From the NCBI RefSeq assembly GCF_934202705.1, contig NZ_CAKPYE010000008.1:1-64000 (forward strand): 64,000 nt of DNA, written 5' to 3'. The notes beneath the pieces were generated by a model that saw only the letters and a program-made list of their open reading frames with translations, ran no database searches and was not told where the DNA came from. Origin of the DNA: an uncultured Limosilactobacillus sp. GTDB taxonomy: Bacteria; Bacillota; Bacilli; Lactobacillales; Lactobacillaceae. The position numbers and the translations under genes were made by a program. Of the stretch, positions 9,239 through 17,969 are shown piece after piece; position 1 is the stretch's first letter, and each line of letters starts with the position of its first letter.

Positions 9239-10150
9239 ATGGGAACAAAACGAACAATTCACCTCATGGGCACCATCATTACCCTAGATTTACAGACAGC
9301 ATTGCCAAATGTTGAGCAACTTGCGGATGAGGCCATTGACCGACTCAAACGGTATGAACAAATCTTTTCCGCCAATGATGCCGATGCAGATTTAATGCAG
9401 GTTAATCGCCTCGCTGGTCAAAAGCCGGTCAAGGTTAAGCCGGAGTTGTTTAAACTAATCCAGTTGGGTAAAGCATTCAGTCTATCTCCAGACGGTTACC
9501 TGAACATTGCCATTGGACCACTAGTCAAGCTTTGGCACATTGGCTTCAGTGACGCACGCGTCCCTGATGATAAATCAATTCAAGCGCGACTAGCATTAAC
9601 GGATCCCAGGTTGATCCAGCTCAACGAGCGTGACCAAACCGTGATGTTAGCGAAAGCCGGCATGGAAATCGATCTTGGGGCCTTAGCAAAGGGGTACAGC
9701 GCTGACCTAATTAAAGATTTTTTAGTTCGTTCAGGAGTCACCTCCGCGGTCATCAATCTTGGTGGCAATGTGGTCGTGATCGGCGGTAACCAGCAGCGAG
9801 CTGATGGAATGTGGCATGTTGGGTTACAAGACCCGCACCAGCCACTGGGAAATTACGTTCGTGTTTTAAACTTAAAAAATCAGTCGATAGTAACTTCGGG
9901 AATCTATGAACGAAATTTAACTAGTCATGGGCACTTCTACCATCATATATTTAATCCGGCGACTGGCTACCCGATCCAGACGGTAATGGCTAGTTTATCC
10001 ATTATCTCACCACGGTCGGTGGATGGTGAAATTTGGACTTCGATGCTGTTTGGCCAATCTTGGTCACGGATTCAAAAAGTGGTTTCAGCGTTGCCGGATG
10101 TACAAGCGGTTGCCATCCAGCGAGATGGTAAGATCCTAAGCTGTGAATAG
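9239..10150 (+). CDS. apbE: FAD:protein FMN transferase (ApbE), cytoplasmic form
   Basis: ApbE transfers FMN from FAD to a Thr or Ser of target proteins through a phosphoester bond, using Mg2+. The 303-aa protein shows the ApbE core motif IDLGALAKGYSAD (about residue 142 onward), VINLGGNVVVIGG and the C-terminal HIFNPATGYPI loop. There is no signal peptide or lipobox, so it should act in the cytoplasm, unlike exported lipoprotein ApbE forms. I chose ATG at 9239 because GGAGGGATCGAG precedes it. The two next genes are flavodoxin-fold FMN reductases, the second with repeated S/T-G-A-S motifs, so these are probable targets. Confidence 0.92.
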   Translation: MGTKRTIHLMGTIITLDLQTALPNVEQLADEAIDRLKRYEQIFSANDADADLMQVNRLAGQKPVKVKPELFKLIQLGKAFSLSPDGYLNIAIGPLVKLWHIGFSDARVPDDKSIQARLALTDPRLIQLNERDQTVMLAKAGMEIDLGALAKGYSADLIKDFLVRSGVTSAVINLGGNVVVIGGNQQRADGMWHVGLQDPHQPLGNYVRVLNLKNQSIVTSGIYERNLTSHGHFYHHIFNPATGYPIQTVMASLSIISPRSVDGEIWTSMLFGQSWSRIQKVVSALPDVQAVAIQRDGKILSCE

Positions 10151-10197
10151 CACTTTAAAAAATGATATACTAAAAAGAAAAATTGGGAGGGAGCAAC

Positions 10198-10803
10198 ATG
10201 GATCATTTTATTGCAATTGCTGGTTCAAATCGTAAAGGTTCAACCAATAAAAAACTGATTAACTTTATGAAAGAACGGTATGCCAAAGTTGCTGAGATTG
10301 AAATTTTGGACATCAGTCAATTGCCAGTCTTTTATAAGACTCCTGATCGGTCAATTCCTGAAGCGGCTCGTCAAATGGGGCAGAAAATTGCTCAGGCGGA
10401 TGGGGTAATCATTTCAACTCCAGAATATGATCATGCGGTGCCCGCGGTATTGATGAATGCGTTGGCGTGGCTTTCATATACGATCCACCCATTTAAAGAT
10501 AAGCCTGTCATGGTCACAGGAGCGTCTTATGGGACGTTAGGCACTTCTCGCGCCCAGCAAATTTTACGGAAGATGCTTGCTTCACCAGAGCTCGCTGCAC
10601 GGACAATGTCAAGTTCGGAATATATGCTGGATCACTCGCTGCAGGCCTTTGACGATCATGGGGAATTAAAGAAGACGGAATTTGTGGACTTATTAGACCA
10701 AATCTTTGTTTGTTTTGAAACGTTTGTGAAGCAGACCCGTGAATTTCAGTTAGCAGCGGACCATGCCTTAGAAGAAATTAAGCAGTTGGAACTAGGAAAA
10801 TAA
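10198..10803 (+). CDS. NADPH-dependent FMN reductase family protein
   Basis: This 201-aa flavodoxin-fold protein opens with IAIAGSNRKGSTNKKL (residues about 5-20, FMN phosphate loop) and has STPEYDHAVPAVLMNALAWLS and VTGASYGTLGTSRAQ, typical of the NADPH_FMN_red family (SsuE/YieF/azoreductase-like). It probably binds FMN noncovalently and passes electrons from NAD(P)H. ATG at 10198 follows GGGAGGGAG; an in-frame TTG at 10183 is less likely. It is 47 bp after apbE and 18 bp before a longer homolog. A TATACT at 10165-10170 may give it an additional promoter. Confidence 0.87.
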   Translation: MDHFIAIAGSNRKGSTNKKLINFMKERYAKVAEIEILDISQLPVFYKTPDRSIPEAARQMGQKIAQADGVIISTPEYDHAVPAVLMNALAWLSYTIHPFKDKPVMVTGASYGTLGTSRAQQILRKMLASPELAARTMSSSEYMLDHSLQAFDDHGELKKTEFVDLLDQIFVCFETFVKQTREFQLAADHALEEIKQLELGK

Positions 10804-10821
10804 AGATTGAGGTGAACTCAG

Positions 10822-12162
10822 ATGAAATTAGTTGGGATTGTGGGCTCAATTGCAGAGGATTCATATAACCGTAAATTAATGATGTACATGGCGAACCACT
10901 TCCGCAATTATGCAGATATTGAGGTGGTCGACATTAAAGATGTTCCAATGTTTAATGAAGATCAAGACGCCACCAATAGTGCACCCATCCAATATTTGAA
11001 GCACCGAATTGAAAATGCGGATGGGGTGATTATGGCAACTCCTGAACATAATCACACCACGACAGCAGCGTTGAAGAGTGTAATCGAATGGCTCTCGTAC
11101 AAGATCCACCCATTAGAAAATAAACCGGTCATGATCGTTGGCGCTTCCTATTTTGCTCAAGGTTCATCCCGGGCCCAACTAGATTTACGGGAAATTTTGG
11201 AAGCTCCCGGTGTCCGTGGTTTAGTCATGCCGGGAACAGAATTCTTACTGGGCGATGCTAAGGAAGCTTTTGATAAACAGGGTAACTTGAAAGATGGACA
11301 AACGGTTAAGGTATTAACTAACATGATGGAAAAGTTTGTCAAATGGGTTGACGTTATGAAAGCTCTGCAAGGCCCAGAACCGGCAGATGCATGGAAAAAT
11401 GAAGACTTGACTGCCAGCGGGAAAACCGACACGACAATCGAAGGGGTTAAAATGAAGGATCCTGAATGGGTCGAAAAGGCGGCTAAAATTACTGAGGCCG
11501 CTTCTGGTCATGACTATGTTCAATTAGATCGGGGCGTGCTGACGGTTGATCAAATTAATTGGTTCTTGAAGTCGATTCCAGCAGAACTAACGTTTGTTGA
11601 TGATAATAATCAATTTCTTTACTACAATCATAACCAACCAGCAGAACGGATGAATGCTTCACGGCGACCAGAGCAAGCTGGATTGCCATTGAGTGAAGTC
11701 CATCCAGATATTCGGAACGTCCATGATCATGTCAAACAAGTCCTGCATCTTTTGCGAACTGGTAAGCAGGAAATGTTCCAGCTTTCTGAACCACAAGATC
11801 GGAAGAACGAAAAATGGGTGGTTAATAACTACCAAGCGATGCATGACGAAAGCGGCAATTACCGTGGGACTAACGAAATCGTGCTTGACTTCTGGCCAAT
11901 CGTCAAGAAATACTTGGAAATGACCGGGCAAAAGTTAGTCGATGATCCGGATAACGTGGTTGATACAGGTGCTTCTGCCTCGGTCTCTGAAGACAAAGAT
12001 GCAAAAGCAACCCCAGATACCGGGGCCAGTGCGTCAGTAGCAGAGGAAAAACCGACAGCACAACCAGATACTGATGCCAGTGCATCTGTTGCGGATGATT
12101 CAAATGACAATCGACCGGATGATGATACACCGGACACTGGGGCAAGTGCCTCTGTTAAATAA
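10822..12162 (+). CDS. FMN reductase domain - PAS-like domain - repeated putative flavinylation tail
   Basis: The 446-aa protein has three parts. Residues 1 to about 190 are a second NADPH_FMN_red domain (VGIVGSIAEDSYNRKL, ATPEHNHTTTAALKS, VGASYFAQGSSRAQ) homologous to the upstream gene. Residues about 235-365 resemble the PAS domain of DUF438/hemerythrin-type proteins (PAELTFVDDNNQFLYYN, then HPDIRNVHDHV and GNYRGTNEIVLDF), which could hold heme or flavin or sense redox. Residues 371-446 form a low-complexity Asp/Ala/Pro tail with four DTGASASV-type motifs. Such S/T-G-A-S/T motifs resemble ApbE targets. With apbE in the same cluster I infer a multi-flavinylated cytoplasmic electron carrier. 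Covalent flavin attachment is not proven. Confidence 0.8.
   Translation: MKLVGIVGSIAEDSYNRKLMMYMANHFRNYADIEVVDIKDVPMFNEDQDATNSAPIQYLKHRIENADGVIMATPEHNHTTTAALKSVIEWLSYKIHPLENKPVMIVGASYFAQGSSRAQLDLREILEAPGVRGLVMPGTEFLLGDAKEAFDKQGNLKDGQTVKVLTNMMEKFVKWVDVMKALQGPEPADAWKNEDLTASGKTDTTIEGVKMKDPEWVEKAAKITEAASGHDYVQLDRGVLTVDQINWFLKSIPAELTFVDDNNQFLYYNHNQPAERMNASRRPEQAGLPLSEVHPDIRNVHDHVKQVLHLLRTGKQEMFQLSEPQDRKNEKWVVNNYQAMHDESGNYRGTNEIVLDFWPIVKKYLEMTGQKLVDDPDNVVDTGASASVSEDKDAKATPDTGASASVAEEKPTAQPDTDASASVADDSNDNRPDDDTPDTGASASVK
11962..12156 (+). repeat. Four DTGASASV-type motifs (putative covalent FMN sites)
   Basis: Translated motifs are at residues 381-388, 399-406, 416-423 (DTDASASV, Gly replaced by Asp) and 438-445. 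Linkers of 9-14 residues are rich in D, E, K and P. The codons differ between copies, so the repeats are kept at protein level rather than being a recent DNA duplication, which argues for selection on the peptide motif. Confidence 0.7.
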
Positions 12163-12214
12163 TCCTAACTTATAGTATAATTGCTAACATTAAGTAAGCT
12201 AAAAGAGGGATACA

Positions 12215-13396
12215 ATGGAAAAACGAGTTTATCTCGATAATGCCGGAACAACGCCAATGTTGCCTGAAACGATGCAAGCGATGAATGATGCAATGCATGA
12301 GTTTTGGGGCAATGCGTCCGCAACGAATTATTATGGTCGCGAGGCCCGCGGCGTGTTAGAAAAGGCTCGTCATCAAATGGCGAAGTCAATCAATGCCAAG
12401 CTTGATAGTGAAATCAACATTACTAGCGGCGGGACCGAAAGTGATAATACGGTCATCTACCAGACGGCGCGGGCTCGTCATCATGAAGGTAACCATATCA
12501 TTACGACTAAGTTTGAACATGAAGCGGTGTTGCGTCCATTGGAAGACCTGGAAAAGAATGAAGGCTTTAGAGTCACTTACCTGGATGTTGATGAAAACGG
12601 GCAGATTGATTTACAACAATTGAGAGATGCACTTGATGATGACACAATTTTAGTTTCCATTATGACCGTTAATAATGAGGTTGGTAGTCATTTGCCAATT
12701 CATGAAATCGGCGAAATTGTGAAGGATTCTAATGTTTGGTTCCATACTGATGCAGTGCAAGGGTACGGTGCAGTACCGATTGATGTTCAAGCTGATCATA
12801 TTGACTTGCTTTCAGTTTCAGCTCATAAAATTAACGGGCCCAAAATGATTGGTTTCCTATATCGACGCGATGGGATTAACTTTCCACCATTAATGCGAGG
12901 CGGCGATCAAGAGATGAAGCACCGTCCGGGAACGGAAAATGTTCCAGCTGCAGTCTCCTTTGCTAAGGCAATTGAAATGCATTTTGCGGATGGTCAGCTT
13001 GAAAAGAACGCTGCCCATTATGTTGAATTAAAAAAGCAACTCATCCAAGGACTGGATGAAAGTCAGATTGATTACGAAATTAACGGTAATTTGACTGATA
13101 ATATGGCGCCCCAAACGATCAACATTTGGTTTAAGGGGATTCGTAATGATGCCTTGTTGGTTAATCTAGACCTGAACGGGATTGTTGGTGCCGCTGGTTC
13201 GGCATGTACCGCTGGCTCACTGGAACCATCGCACGTTTTAGTTGCTATGTATGGGGAGAACAGTCCGCGCATTCATGAATCACTGCGTTTTAGTCTTGGT
13301 ATGACAAATACCGCCGATGATATTGGACGGTTGGTGACCGAATTACGTAAGATTATTCCGCAAATGAAAGTTGAAGCTGCTAAAAAAGTTGATTAA
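12215..13396 (+). CDS. Cysteine desulfurase (NifS/IscS-like)
   Basis: This 393-aa PLP enzyme should take sulfur from cysteine as a persulfide, for Fe-S clusters or tRNA thiolation. It begins YLDNAGTTPML, has TSGGTESDN, the PLP-lysine motif SAHKINGPKMIG near residue 205, and an active-site loop GSACTAG near residue 330. In lactobacilli a desulfurase of this kind is often followed by thiI, which is absent here. ATG follows AGAGGGA. A TATAAT at 12176-12181 upstream suggests a promoter of its own. Confidence 0.9.
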   Translation: MEKRVYLDNAGTTPMLPETMQAMNDAMHEFWGNASATNYYGREARGVLEKARHQMAKSINAKLDSEINITSGGTESDNTVIYQTARARHHEGNHIITTKFEHEAVLRPLEDLEKNEGFRVTYLDVDENGQIDLQQLRDALDDDTILVSIMTVNNEVGSHLPIHEIGEIVKDSNVWFHTDAVQGYGAVPIDVQADHIDLLSVSAHKINGPKMIGFLYRRDGINFPPLMRGGDQEMKHRPGTENVPAAVSFAKAIEMHFADGQLEKNAAHYVELKKQLIQGLDESQIDYEINGNLTDNMAPQTINIWFKGIRNDALLVNLDLNGIVGAAGSACTAGSLEPSHVLVAMYGENSPRIHESLRFSLGMTNTADDIGRLVTELRKIIPQMKVEAAKKVD

Positions 13397-13402
13397 CCAA
13401 AT

Positions 13403-13441
13403 AAAATCGGTAATCCCAGAAATGGAGTTACCGATTTTTTA
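13403..13441 (+). terminator. Terminator of the cysteine desulfurase
   Basis: The stem AAATCGGTAA/TTACCGATTT carries a further TCC/GGA pair around the loop and is followed by six T residues. Confidence 0.8.
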
Positions 13442-13471
13442 CGTATTTATATTAATGAGGGGAGAGTACCA

Positions 13472-13579
13472 ATGGAAAAATTGGTTAACAACGATCCAGA
13501 ACAGTTAGGCCAACTGATGCGCGAAGCTGGATATTCATTAGAAGAAATTGGACTGGTTCTCCAACTGGTCAAGGCATAA
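13472..13579 (+). CDS. Small 35-aa protein of unknown function
   Basis: The ORF reads MEKLVNNDPEQLGQLMREAG then YSLEEIGLVLQLVKA and a TAA stop. It has a good ribosome binding site (GAGGGGAGAG, about 7 nt before the ATG) and sits between two terminators, so it would need its own promoter. The peptide is predicted to be helical and amphipathic, with a hydrophobic C-terminal third. It is too short to be called by length-limited ORF finders. I do not recognise a family. The stop is immediately followed by the terminator of the convergent gene. Confidence 0.55.
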   Translation: MEKLVNNDPEQLGQLMREAGYSLEEIGLVLQLVKA

Positions 13580-13606
13580 AAAAACGGTGCCGTTGACGAC
13601 ACCGTT
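13577..13606 (-). terminator. Terminator of the DUF554 gene
   Basis: The stem AACGGTG/CACCGTT with a 10-nt loop is followed on the minus strand by a run of seven T residues. It may also end the small gene on the plus strand. Confidence 0.7.
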
Positions 13607-13631
13607 CACATCCATTAGGGTTGTTAGTGGT

Positions 13632-14321
13632 TTATAATGCTTTTATCACGTCTAGAACAATAAAGAAAATCACCGGGACGAGTAATGCTGGAAGCATATC
13701 GACCGTTTTAAATTGGCGAATCTTTAAAAGTGAGAGTCCCGCTGCGACAATTAGGAATCCGCCAACAATTGACATTTCAATAATAAATGCCGGTGAGAAA
13801 AAGCTCGCGGAAAGAAACTTCGCAATCAGGTAGATTAAAGACAGCCAAATGAAGATTATTGGCGTTTCTAGTAACATTCCCCAACCAAAGCCAGCACCAA
13901 AGATAATGGCACAGACCAGGGTAAACATGGCATTGGTATACAGCATGGTTTGGTTGCCGCTAGTTGCCGCATAGACTGGCCCGAGGATTGCGAGGGCACC
14001 AATACAGTCGAGAAAACTTGCGGTGGCGATTCCCTCACCAACTCGGGTGGAGAAACGGGAATTTAACCATTGATTTGACCGATCATCCAATTGAAGATAA
14101 GTTCCAATCGGAAAACCAATCGCCATACTAATAATGAACAGGATGGGGTAGTGGCTTTTGGGGAGGTTTGCAACCACGGTCTGCATTCCTACACCCAACG
14201 CTGCAAAGCCTAGTACCATCCAAAGGGCATCTTTATAACGATCTGTCAGAAAATGCTTGACGATAACCCCAATTGCAGTACCAAAAACCACTGCTAACGT
14301 GTTTGCCAGAATTCCAATCAT
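13632..14321 (-). CDS. DUF554 family membrane protein (YdfK-like)
   Basis: This 229-aa membrane protein starts MIGILANTLAVVFGTAIG, the typical DUF554 opening, with about six TM helices, GFPIGTYLQLDD and FLDCIGALAILGPV. It is a putative transport or stress-related membrane protein of unknown substrate. The open frame extends to 14426, but GGAG lies 8 nt before the ATG at 14321, and the upstream 35 codons look non-coding, so I use 14321. Confidence 0.82.
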   Translation of the reverse strand: MIGILANTLAVVFGTAIGVIVKHFLTDRYKDALWMVLGFAALGVGMQTVVANLPKSHYPILFIISMAIGFPIGTYLQLDDRSNQWLNSRFSTRVGEGIATASFLDCIGALAILGPVYAATSGNQTMLYTNAMFTLVCAIIFGAGFGWGMLLETPIIFIWLSLIYLIAKFLSASFFSPAFIIEMSIVGGFLIVAAGLSLLKIRQFKTVDMLPALLVPVIFFIVLDVIKAL

Positions 14322-14443
14322 TTCTTTACTCCATTCGTGAAAAAGCAATGATTTAATTTTACTAGAGCGGCAGTTTAAAAGCAACATTATTAGTAAGCAA
14401 ATAAAATAATTATTATTGGCGGGCAATTCCCCGACCTTTTCCG

Positions 14444-14472
14444 TTGACAGGACACAATGAAATTCGCTAAAC
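14444..14472 (+). promoter_or_regulatory. Candidate promoter for the gene at 14511
   Basis: A consensus TTGACA (14444-14449) lies 17 bp before CTAAAC (14467-14472). The -10 is poor, so strength is uncertain. Confidence 0.45.
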
Positions 14473-14510
14473 TTTTCATGTAAATGTTTTCATTGGAGAT
14501 GAGGATAATG

Positions 14511-14801
14511 ATGAAGCAAGTGTATCAGCTCACGACGAGTGGACAAGTTGTCATTGAACAAGCAGACGGGCAACAACTCACCTTTAGTAATGGTGGGGTT
14601 GACGGTGAATTTCAAGTCTTCGTGACCGACATTGATCCGGTGCCGGAACTGTTTGAGCAAGTTGGGGAGTTAGCCGACGGCGATTATGTGGTTAAGGGGA
14701 TTGCCATCGGTAAAGATGTACCAGAAATCAGCTTTCATGGTCATTATCTGGTTTATGGCAATCCAGAGGATGGCAATGTAATGATTGTCAAACGACCTTA
14801 A
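14511..14801 (+). CDS. Small hypothetical protein, about 96 aa
   Basis: The protein is acidic and beta-rich (YQLTTSGQVVIEQADGQQLTF) with no TM helix or signal peptide. I do not recognise a family. ATG at 14508 and 14511 are both possible after GGAGATGAGG; I chose the second for spacing. It precedes another hypothetical gene by about 100 bp and could be co-transcribed with it. Confidence 0.6.
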   Translation: MKQVYQLTTSGQVVIEQADGQQLTFSNGGVDGEFQVFVTDIDPVPELFEQVGELADGDYVVKGIAIGKDVPEISFHGHYLVYGNPEDGNVMIVKRP

Positions 14802-14898
14802 TCTTGCGCTTTAGAAGCGAGAATGCTAAAACTAAAAGGGATGGAAACCGGCAATTTCCGTTGCTAATATTATTTGAAACAGAATGGAGAACTTTATT

Positions 14899-15651
14899 AT
14901 GGCAAAACACAATGCAAGTACAGCCCAAGACTATAACCAAAAGGGGATTAAGTTGGCGGCGACTGGGAACCCAAAAGAAGCTTTTGAACAATTTAATCAG
15001 GCAGTGAGCTTGAACTATAGTCCGCTTTATTTTGGCAATCGGGGAATGATTCAGTTCGCAGGAATGCCAACGGCAGGCGAAGACCGTAAGCACACCATGG
15101 AAGTTCATCCGGCACGGACGGCGGATGACTTTATGGTAGCTGCGTTGCTCTTATTTGAACGGTATTCTGAAGTCAATGCCAAGGATCCGGTGACAAAAGG
15201 TCAAGCGGCCACTTGGGGTGCTGGAATCATGACCTACCTTTATGGTGCAGGTTGCATGATGTTTATTGAAAATAATCCGCTGGTTAAACCAACGAGTGAA
15301 GATTATTACGCAGTGGACTACTTTAAGAATTACATGATTTCCTTTGTCACGGAAAAGGATGCTGCCCAAACCTTCAATTCATGGATTGATATGGATAAGG
15401 CCTTTGTCACTTTCTTAGCGAAGATGGCAGAAGATAATCATGATAAGCAACCGGTCTTTGATCAAATGACCAATGTCGCCTTACTGTATGCTAAGCGGTT
15501 GAAAGATCCAGAATATTTAAAGGCGGCTCGCGAAGATGTTAAGCAAGTCCTGGGTCATGGTAATCGAGTTGATGAATTGCGGGTGATGGACCGGACCCTC
15601 TTTGGTAATACGCACAAGGATGATGAACTGTTCTTCAACCCAGAAAATTAA
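14899..15651 (+). CDS. Hypothetical protein with TPR-like N-terminus
   Basis: This 250-aa soluble protein begins with a stretch that reads like a single TPR unit (DYNQKGIKLAATGNPKEAFE, then FNQAVSLNYSPLYFGNRG, residues about 9-46). The rest has no motif I recognise. I chose ATG at 14899 because GGAG lies 9 nt upstream; the in-frame ATG at 14884 lacks a ribosome binding site. A hairpin at about 15655-15688 follows and overlaps the next promoter. Confidence 0.65.
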   Translation: MAKHNASTAQDYNQKGIKLAATGNPKEAFEQFNQAVSLNYSPLYFGNRGMIQFAGMPTAGEDRKHTMEVHPARTADDFMVAALLLFERYSEVNAKDPVTKGQAATWGAGIMTYLYGAGCMMFIENNPLVKPTSEDYYAVDYFKNYMISFVTEKDAAQTFNSWIDMDKAFVTFLAKMAEDNHDKQPVFDQMTNVALLYAKRLKDPEYLKAAREDVKQVLGHGNRVDELRVMDRTLFGNTHKDDELFFNPEN

Positions 15652-15669
15652 AAATAAATGAGAAAGCGG

Positions 15670-15980
15670 TTGACATTTTCTCATTTCAAGGTGTAAGATG
15701 CTTTCAACAATTTAATTAGATCAATAATAAATTGTGATGGAGTCGCTAATTAGTGGAGCCACAGGGAGTACCAAGCACTGAGAAGGTATCTCAACTAGTT
15801 GGTTAAAGATTACAATTGTCAGCTCCCTTCCGAGGTAGCTTGGTAGCACCCAATATCGTGCAACGGATCGCGAATTAATTTGCTGTCCGTTTGAGGTTGC
15901 AGATGTGAGTCGGCAACGAAAAAAGGTGGTACCACGTGTGAACGTCCTTTGTTCTTGATGAACAGAGGGCATTTTTTTAT
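15670..15980 (+). promoter_or_regulatory. T-box leader controlling the aminotransferase
   Basis: A promoter (TTGACA 15670-15675, 18 bp, TAAGAT 15694-15699) starts a leader of about 320 nt. Stem I base ATTGTGAT (15730-15737) pairs with ATTACAAT near 15810, with an inner helix CTAATTAGT/ACTAGTTGG. The T-box AAGGTGGTACCACG is at 15923-15936. A terminator hairpin (15944-15970) with seven T residues follows. Uncharged tRNA would favour read-through into the gene at 16027. I could not assign the specifier codon reliably. This accounts for the gene-free gap 15652-16026. Confidence 0.88.
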
Positions 15981-16026
15981 TGATCCAGAAATATTTGAAA
16001 TTTAATAGCTGAAGGAGGAAATTTCA

Positions 16027-17217
16027 ATGGTTAACTATCATTATTCAAAAGCAGTGCCACAAGATGGCGTCGATACCGTCGGTGAAATCTTAAAAGTTGC
16101 TGCTTCACCAGATGTGATTTCGTTTGCTGGTGGCTTACCCGCACCAGAACTGTTTCCAACTGATCAGCTGCAAACGGCTACTGATCGCGTCTATGAAACC
16201 GCAGCCCAATCGGCACTTCAATATACCAATTCCAATGGTTTCCTACCGCTTCGCAAAATCTTAGCGAAACGGATGGCCACGCGGGGAGTTGAATGTGATG
16301 CCGACAGTATCGCCATTACCACAGGCTCTCAACAGTCAATCGACCTCATTTCACGGATGTTTTTGAACCGTGGCGATACGATTCTGGTTGAAAAGCCAAC
16401 CTACATGAGTGCTTTAGACGTCTTTCATACTTATGGTGCCAAGATTGTTGGTGTGCCGATGGATGAGGACGGGTTAAAAATGGATGCTTTGGAGCAAGCG
16501 CTGCAGGACCATCCAGAAGCTAAATTCTTGTACACAGTGCCAACCTTCCAAAACCCAACTGGCCGAACGATGCCGGTTGAGCGACGGCAAAAGTTAGCGG
16601 AACTTGCCCGTCAGTACGATATTGTAATCATTGAAGATGATCCGTATGGTCAATTGCGCTTTGCCGGGAAAACGGTTCCCGCAGTCAAGAGTTTTGATAC
16701 CGATGGGCGGGTCTTTTATCTGAGTACGTTCTCCAAGACGCTGACGCCCGGACTACGAACCGGTTGGGTAGTGGCTGATCATGATTTTATCAAACATTTT
16801 ACGGTGATTAAGCAGTCAGCGGACCTCCATACGGATAATGTTTCCCAACAAGTCATTGCTCGGTTCCTCACAGATTTTGATCTGGATAAACACATTGCCA
16901 AGATTCGTAAGGTCTACCGACAACGGGAACAGTTAATGATTGATTGCATCGTCAAGTACTTCCCGGCTAACGTGGAATATACTCATCCAGAGGGTGGTTT
17001 GTTTATCTGGGTGGCAGTGCCTGGCATTACAGATACTCAAGCGCTGTTTGATGAATGTATTAAAAATAATGTGGCCTTTGTGCCAGGAGAACCATTTTAT
17101 CCAGATGAAGTGGTCCCTGGAACTTTCCGCTTGAATTTCTCGAACATGAGCGATGACAAGATTGAAGTGGGAATTCAACGGTTGGGACAGGTAATTGCTG
17201 ATTTTCAGCAAAACTAA
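16027..17217 (+). CDS. PLP-dependent aminotransferase class I/II
   Basis: This 396-aa fold-type I aminotransferase resembles 2-aminoadipate/aromatic transaminases (LysN-like, a MocR aminotransferase half without HTH): SFAGGLPAPELFP near residue 39, TTGSQQSIDLISR, PTFQNPTGRTMP, IEDDPYG, and the PLP lysine in STFSKTLTPGLRTGW near residue 243. The T-box leader ties its expression to shortage of one amino acid, so it probably makes or interconverts that amino acid. ATG follows GAAGGAGG. Confidence 0.88.
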   Translation: MVNYHYSKAVPQDGVDTVGEILKVAASPDVISFAGGLPAPELFPTDQLQTATDRVYETAAQSALQYTNSNGFLPLRKILAKRMATRGVECDADSIAITTGSQQSIDLISRMFLNRGDTILVEKPTYMSALDVFHTYGAKIVGVPMDEDGLKMDALEQALQDHPEAKFLYTVPTFQNPTGRTMPVERRQKLAELARQYDIVIIEDDPYGQLRFAGKTVPAVKSFDTDGRVFYLSTFSKTLTPGLRTGWVVADHDFIKHFTVIKQSADLHTDNVSQQVIARFLTDFDLDKHIAKIRKVYRQREQLMIDCIVKYFPANVEYTHPEGGLFIWVAVPGITDTQALFDECIKNNVAFVPGEPFYPDEVVPGTFRLNFSNMSDDKIEVGIQRLGQVIADFQQN

Positions 17218-17236
17218 ATCGGTAACATTGCTTATG

Positions 17237-17265
17237 AAAAAAGGACCGCAAATGCGGTCCTTTTT
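17237..17265. terminator. Bidirectional terminator
   Basis: A perfect stem AAGGACCGCA/TGCGGTCCTT is flanked by A and T runs, so it can end both the aminotransferase and the convergent sigma factor gene. Confidence 0.88.
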
Positions 17266-17266
17266 G

Positions 17267-17833
17267 TTATTTCAGCTGGTAATGGTGAGCCATGTTAATG
17301 ACCCGTTTGCGCAAATTAGCCACGGCTTGCCGCGAGATTCCTAATCTGGTCGCAATTTCGCTTGGTCGGTAGCCCAAATATAGCATTTGAACGTACCGGC
17401 GTTGTTGAGGAGTGAGTTGTTGCAAAAGTGACCGCATTAATTGGCTAATTTCGCAGTTAATAAATTTAACTTCAGCGGTTAAGTCGCGTAAAATTTTTTC
17501 CTGCTGCATTTGCGCGTCGCAATCGGCAAATTCCTTATCAAGTGACATTTCAATTTGCTGACGACGGCGCGTTTGATTTCTTAACTGATCAATTAGACGC
17601 CAGTAAAGGTGTTGATAAAGGTAACAGTAGCGAGGGTGATCATCATGATGTTCCGAACGATGCTGAGTATCATAGGACAGCATTCCCCGGGCCATGATAA
17701 GACGGGCTTCTTGTTCATAATCGGGCCGGTCAGGGTGATAGTGATCGATATGGAGTCGTTTAAGAACACCGAAAATAATGCATTGACATTCCGTGTCCTG
17801 GTAAGTGGTTTTTAGATAATCATTAAGTTGCAA
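17267..17833 (-). CDS. ComX/SigX-like alternative sigma factor
   Basis: The 188-aa protein resembles small sigma-70-like factors. A region 2-like part (EARLIMARGM, YLYQHLYWRLIDQLRNQTRR, residues about 42-90) is followed by a region 4 HTH (LTPQQRRYVQMLYLGYRPSE, then IATRLGISRQAVANLRKRVI, residues about 140-180). Size and order fit the competence-type ComX/SigX family of streptococci and lactobacilli. The start is TTG, with GAAGGATG about 10 nt upstream. It is divergent from a ComK-like gene, which supports a competence link. Confidence 0.68.
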   Translation of the reverse strand: MQLNDYLKTTYQDTECQCIIFGVLKRLHIDHYHPDRPDYEQEARLIMARGMLSYDTQHRSEHHDDHPRYCYLYQHLYWRLIDQLRNQTRRRQQIEMSLDKEFADCDAQMQQEKILRDLTAEVKFINCEISQLMRSLLQQLTPQQRRYVQMLYLGYRPSEIATRLGISRQAVANLRKRVINMAHHYQLK

Positions 17834-17969
17834 AATTAATTCATCCTTCAGTAATTTTCTCGGGCCCGGTAGGATGAATATTAGCGAACTATGTAACGGA
17901 AAACGATTAGTAGAAAATGGAAAAAAGGGTCTAAATTTGATGTTTTCAAGGCTAAAAGTGGCTGAATAG

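Noticed and set aside
10876..12389. Several minus-strand ORFs of 69-92 codons opposite the FMN reductase-tail gene
   Set aside because: They overlap a well-supported gene, lack ribosome binding sites and have shadow-type composition; the repeat tail produces long open frames on both strands.
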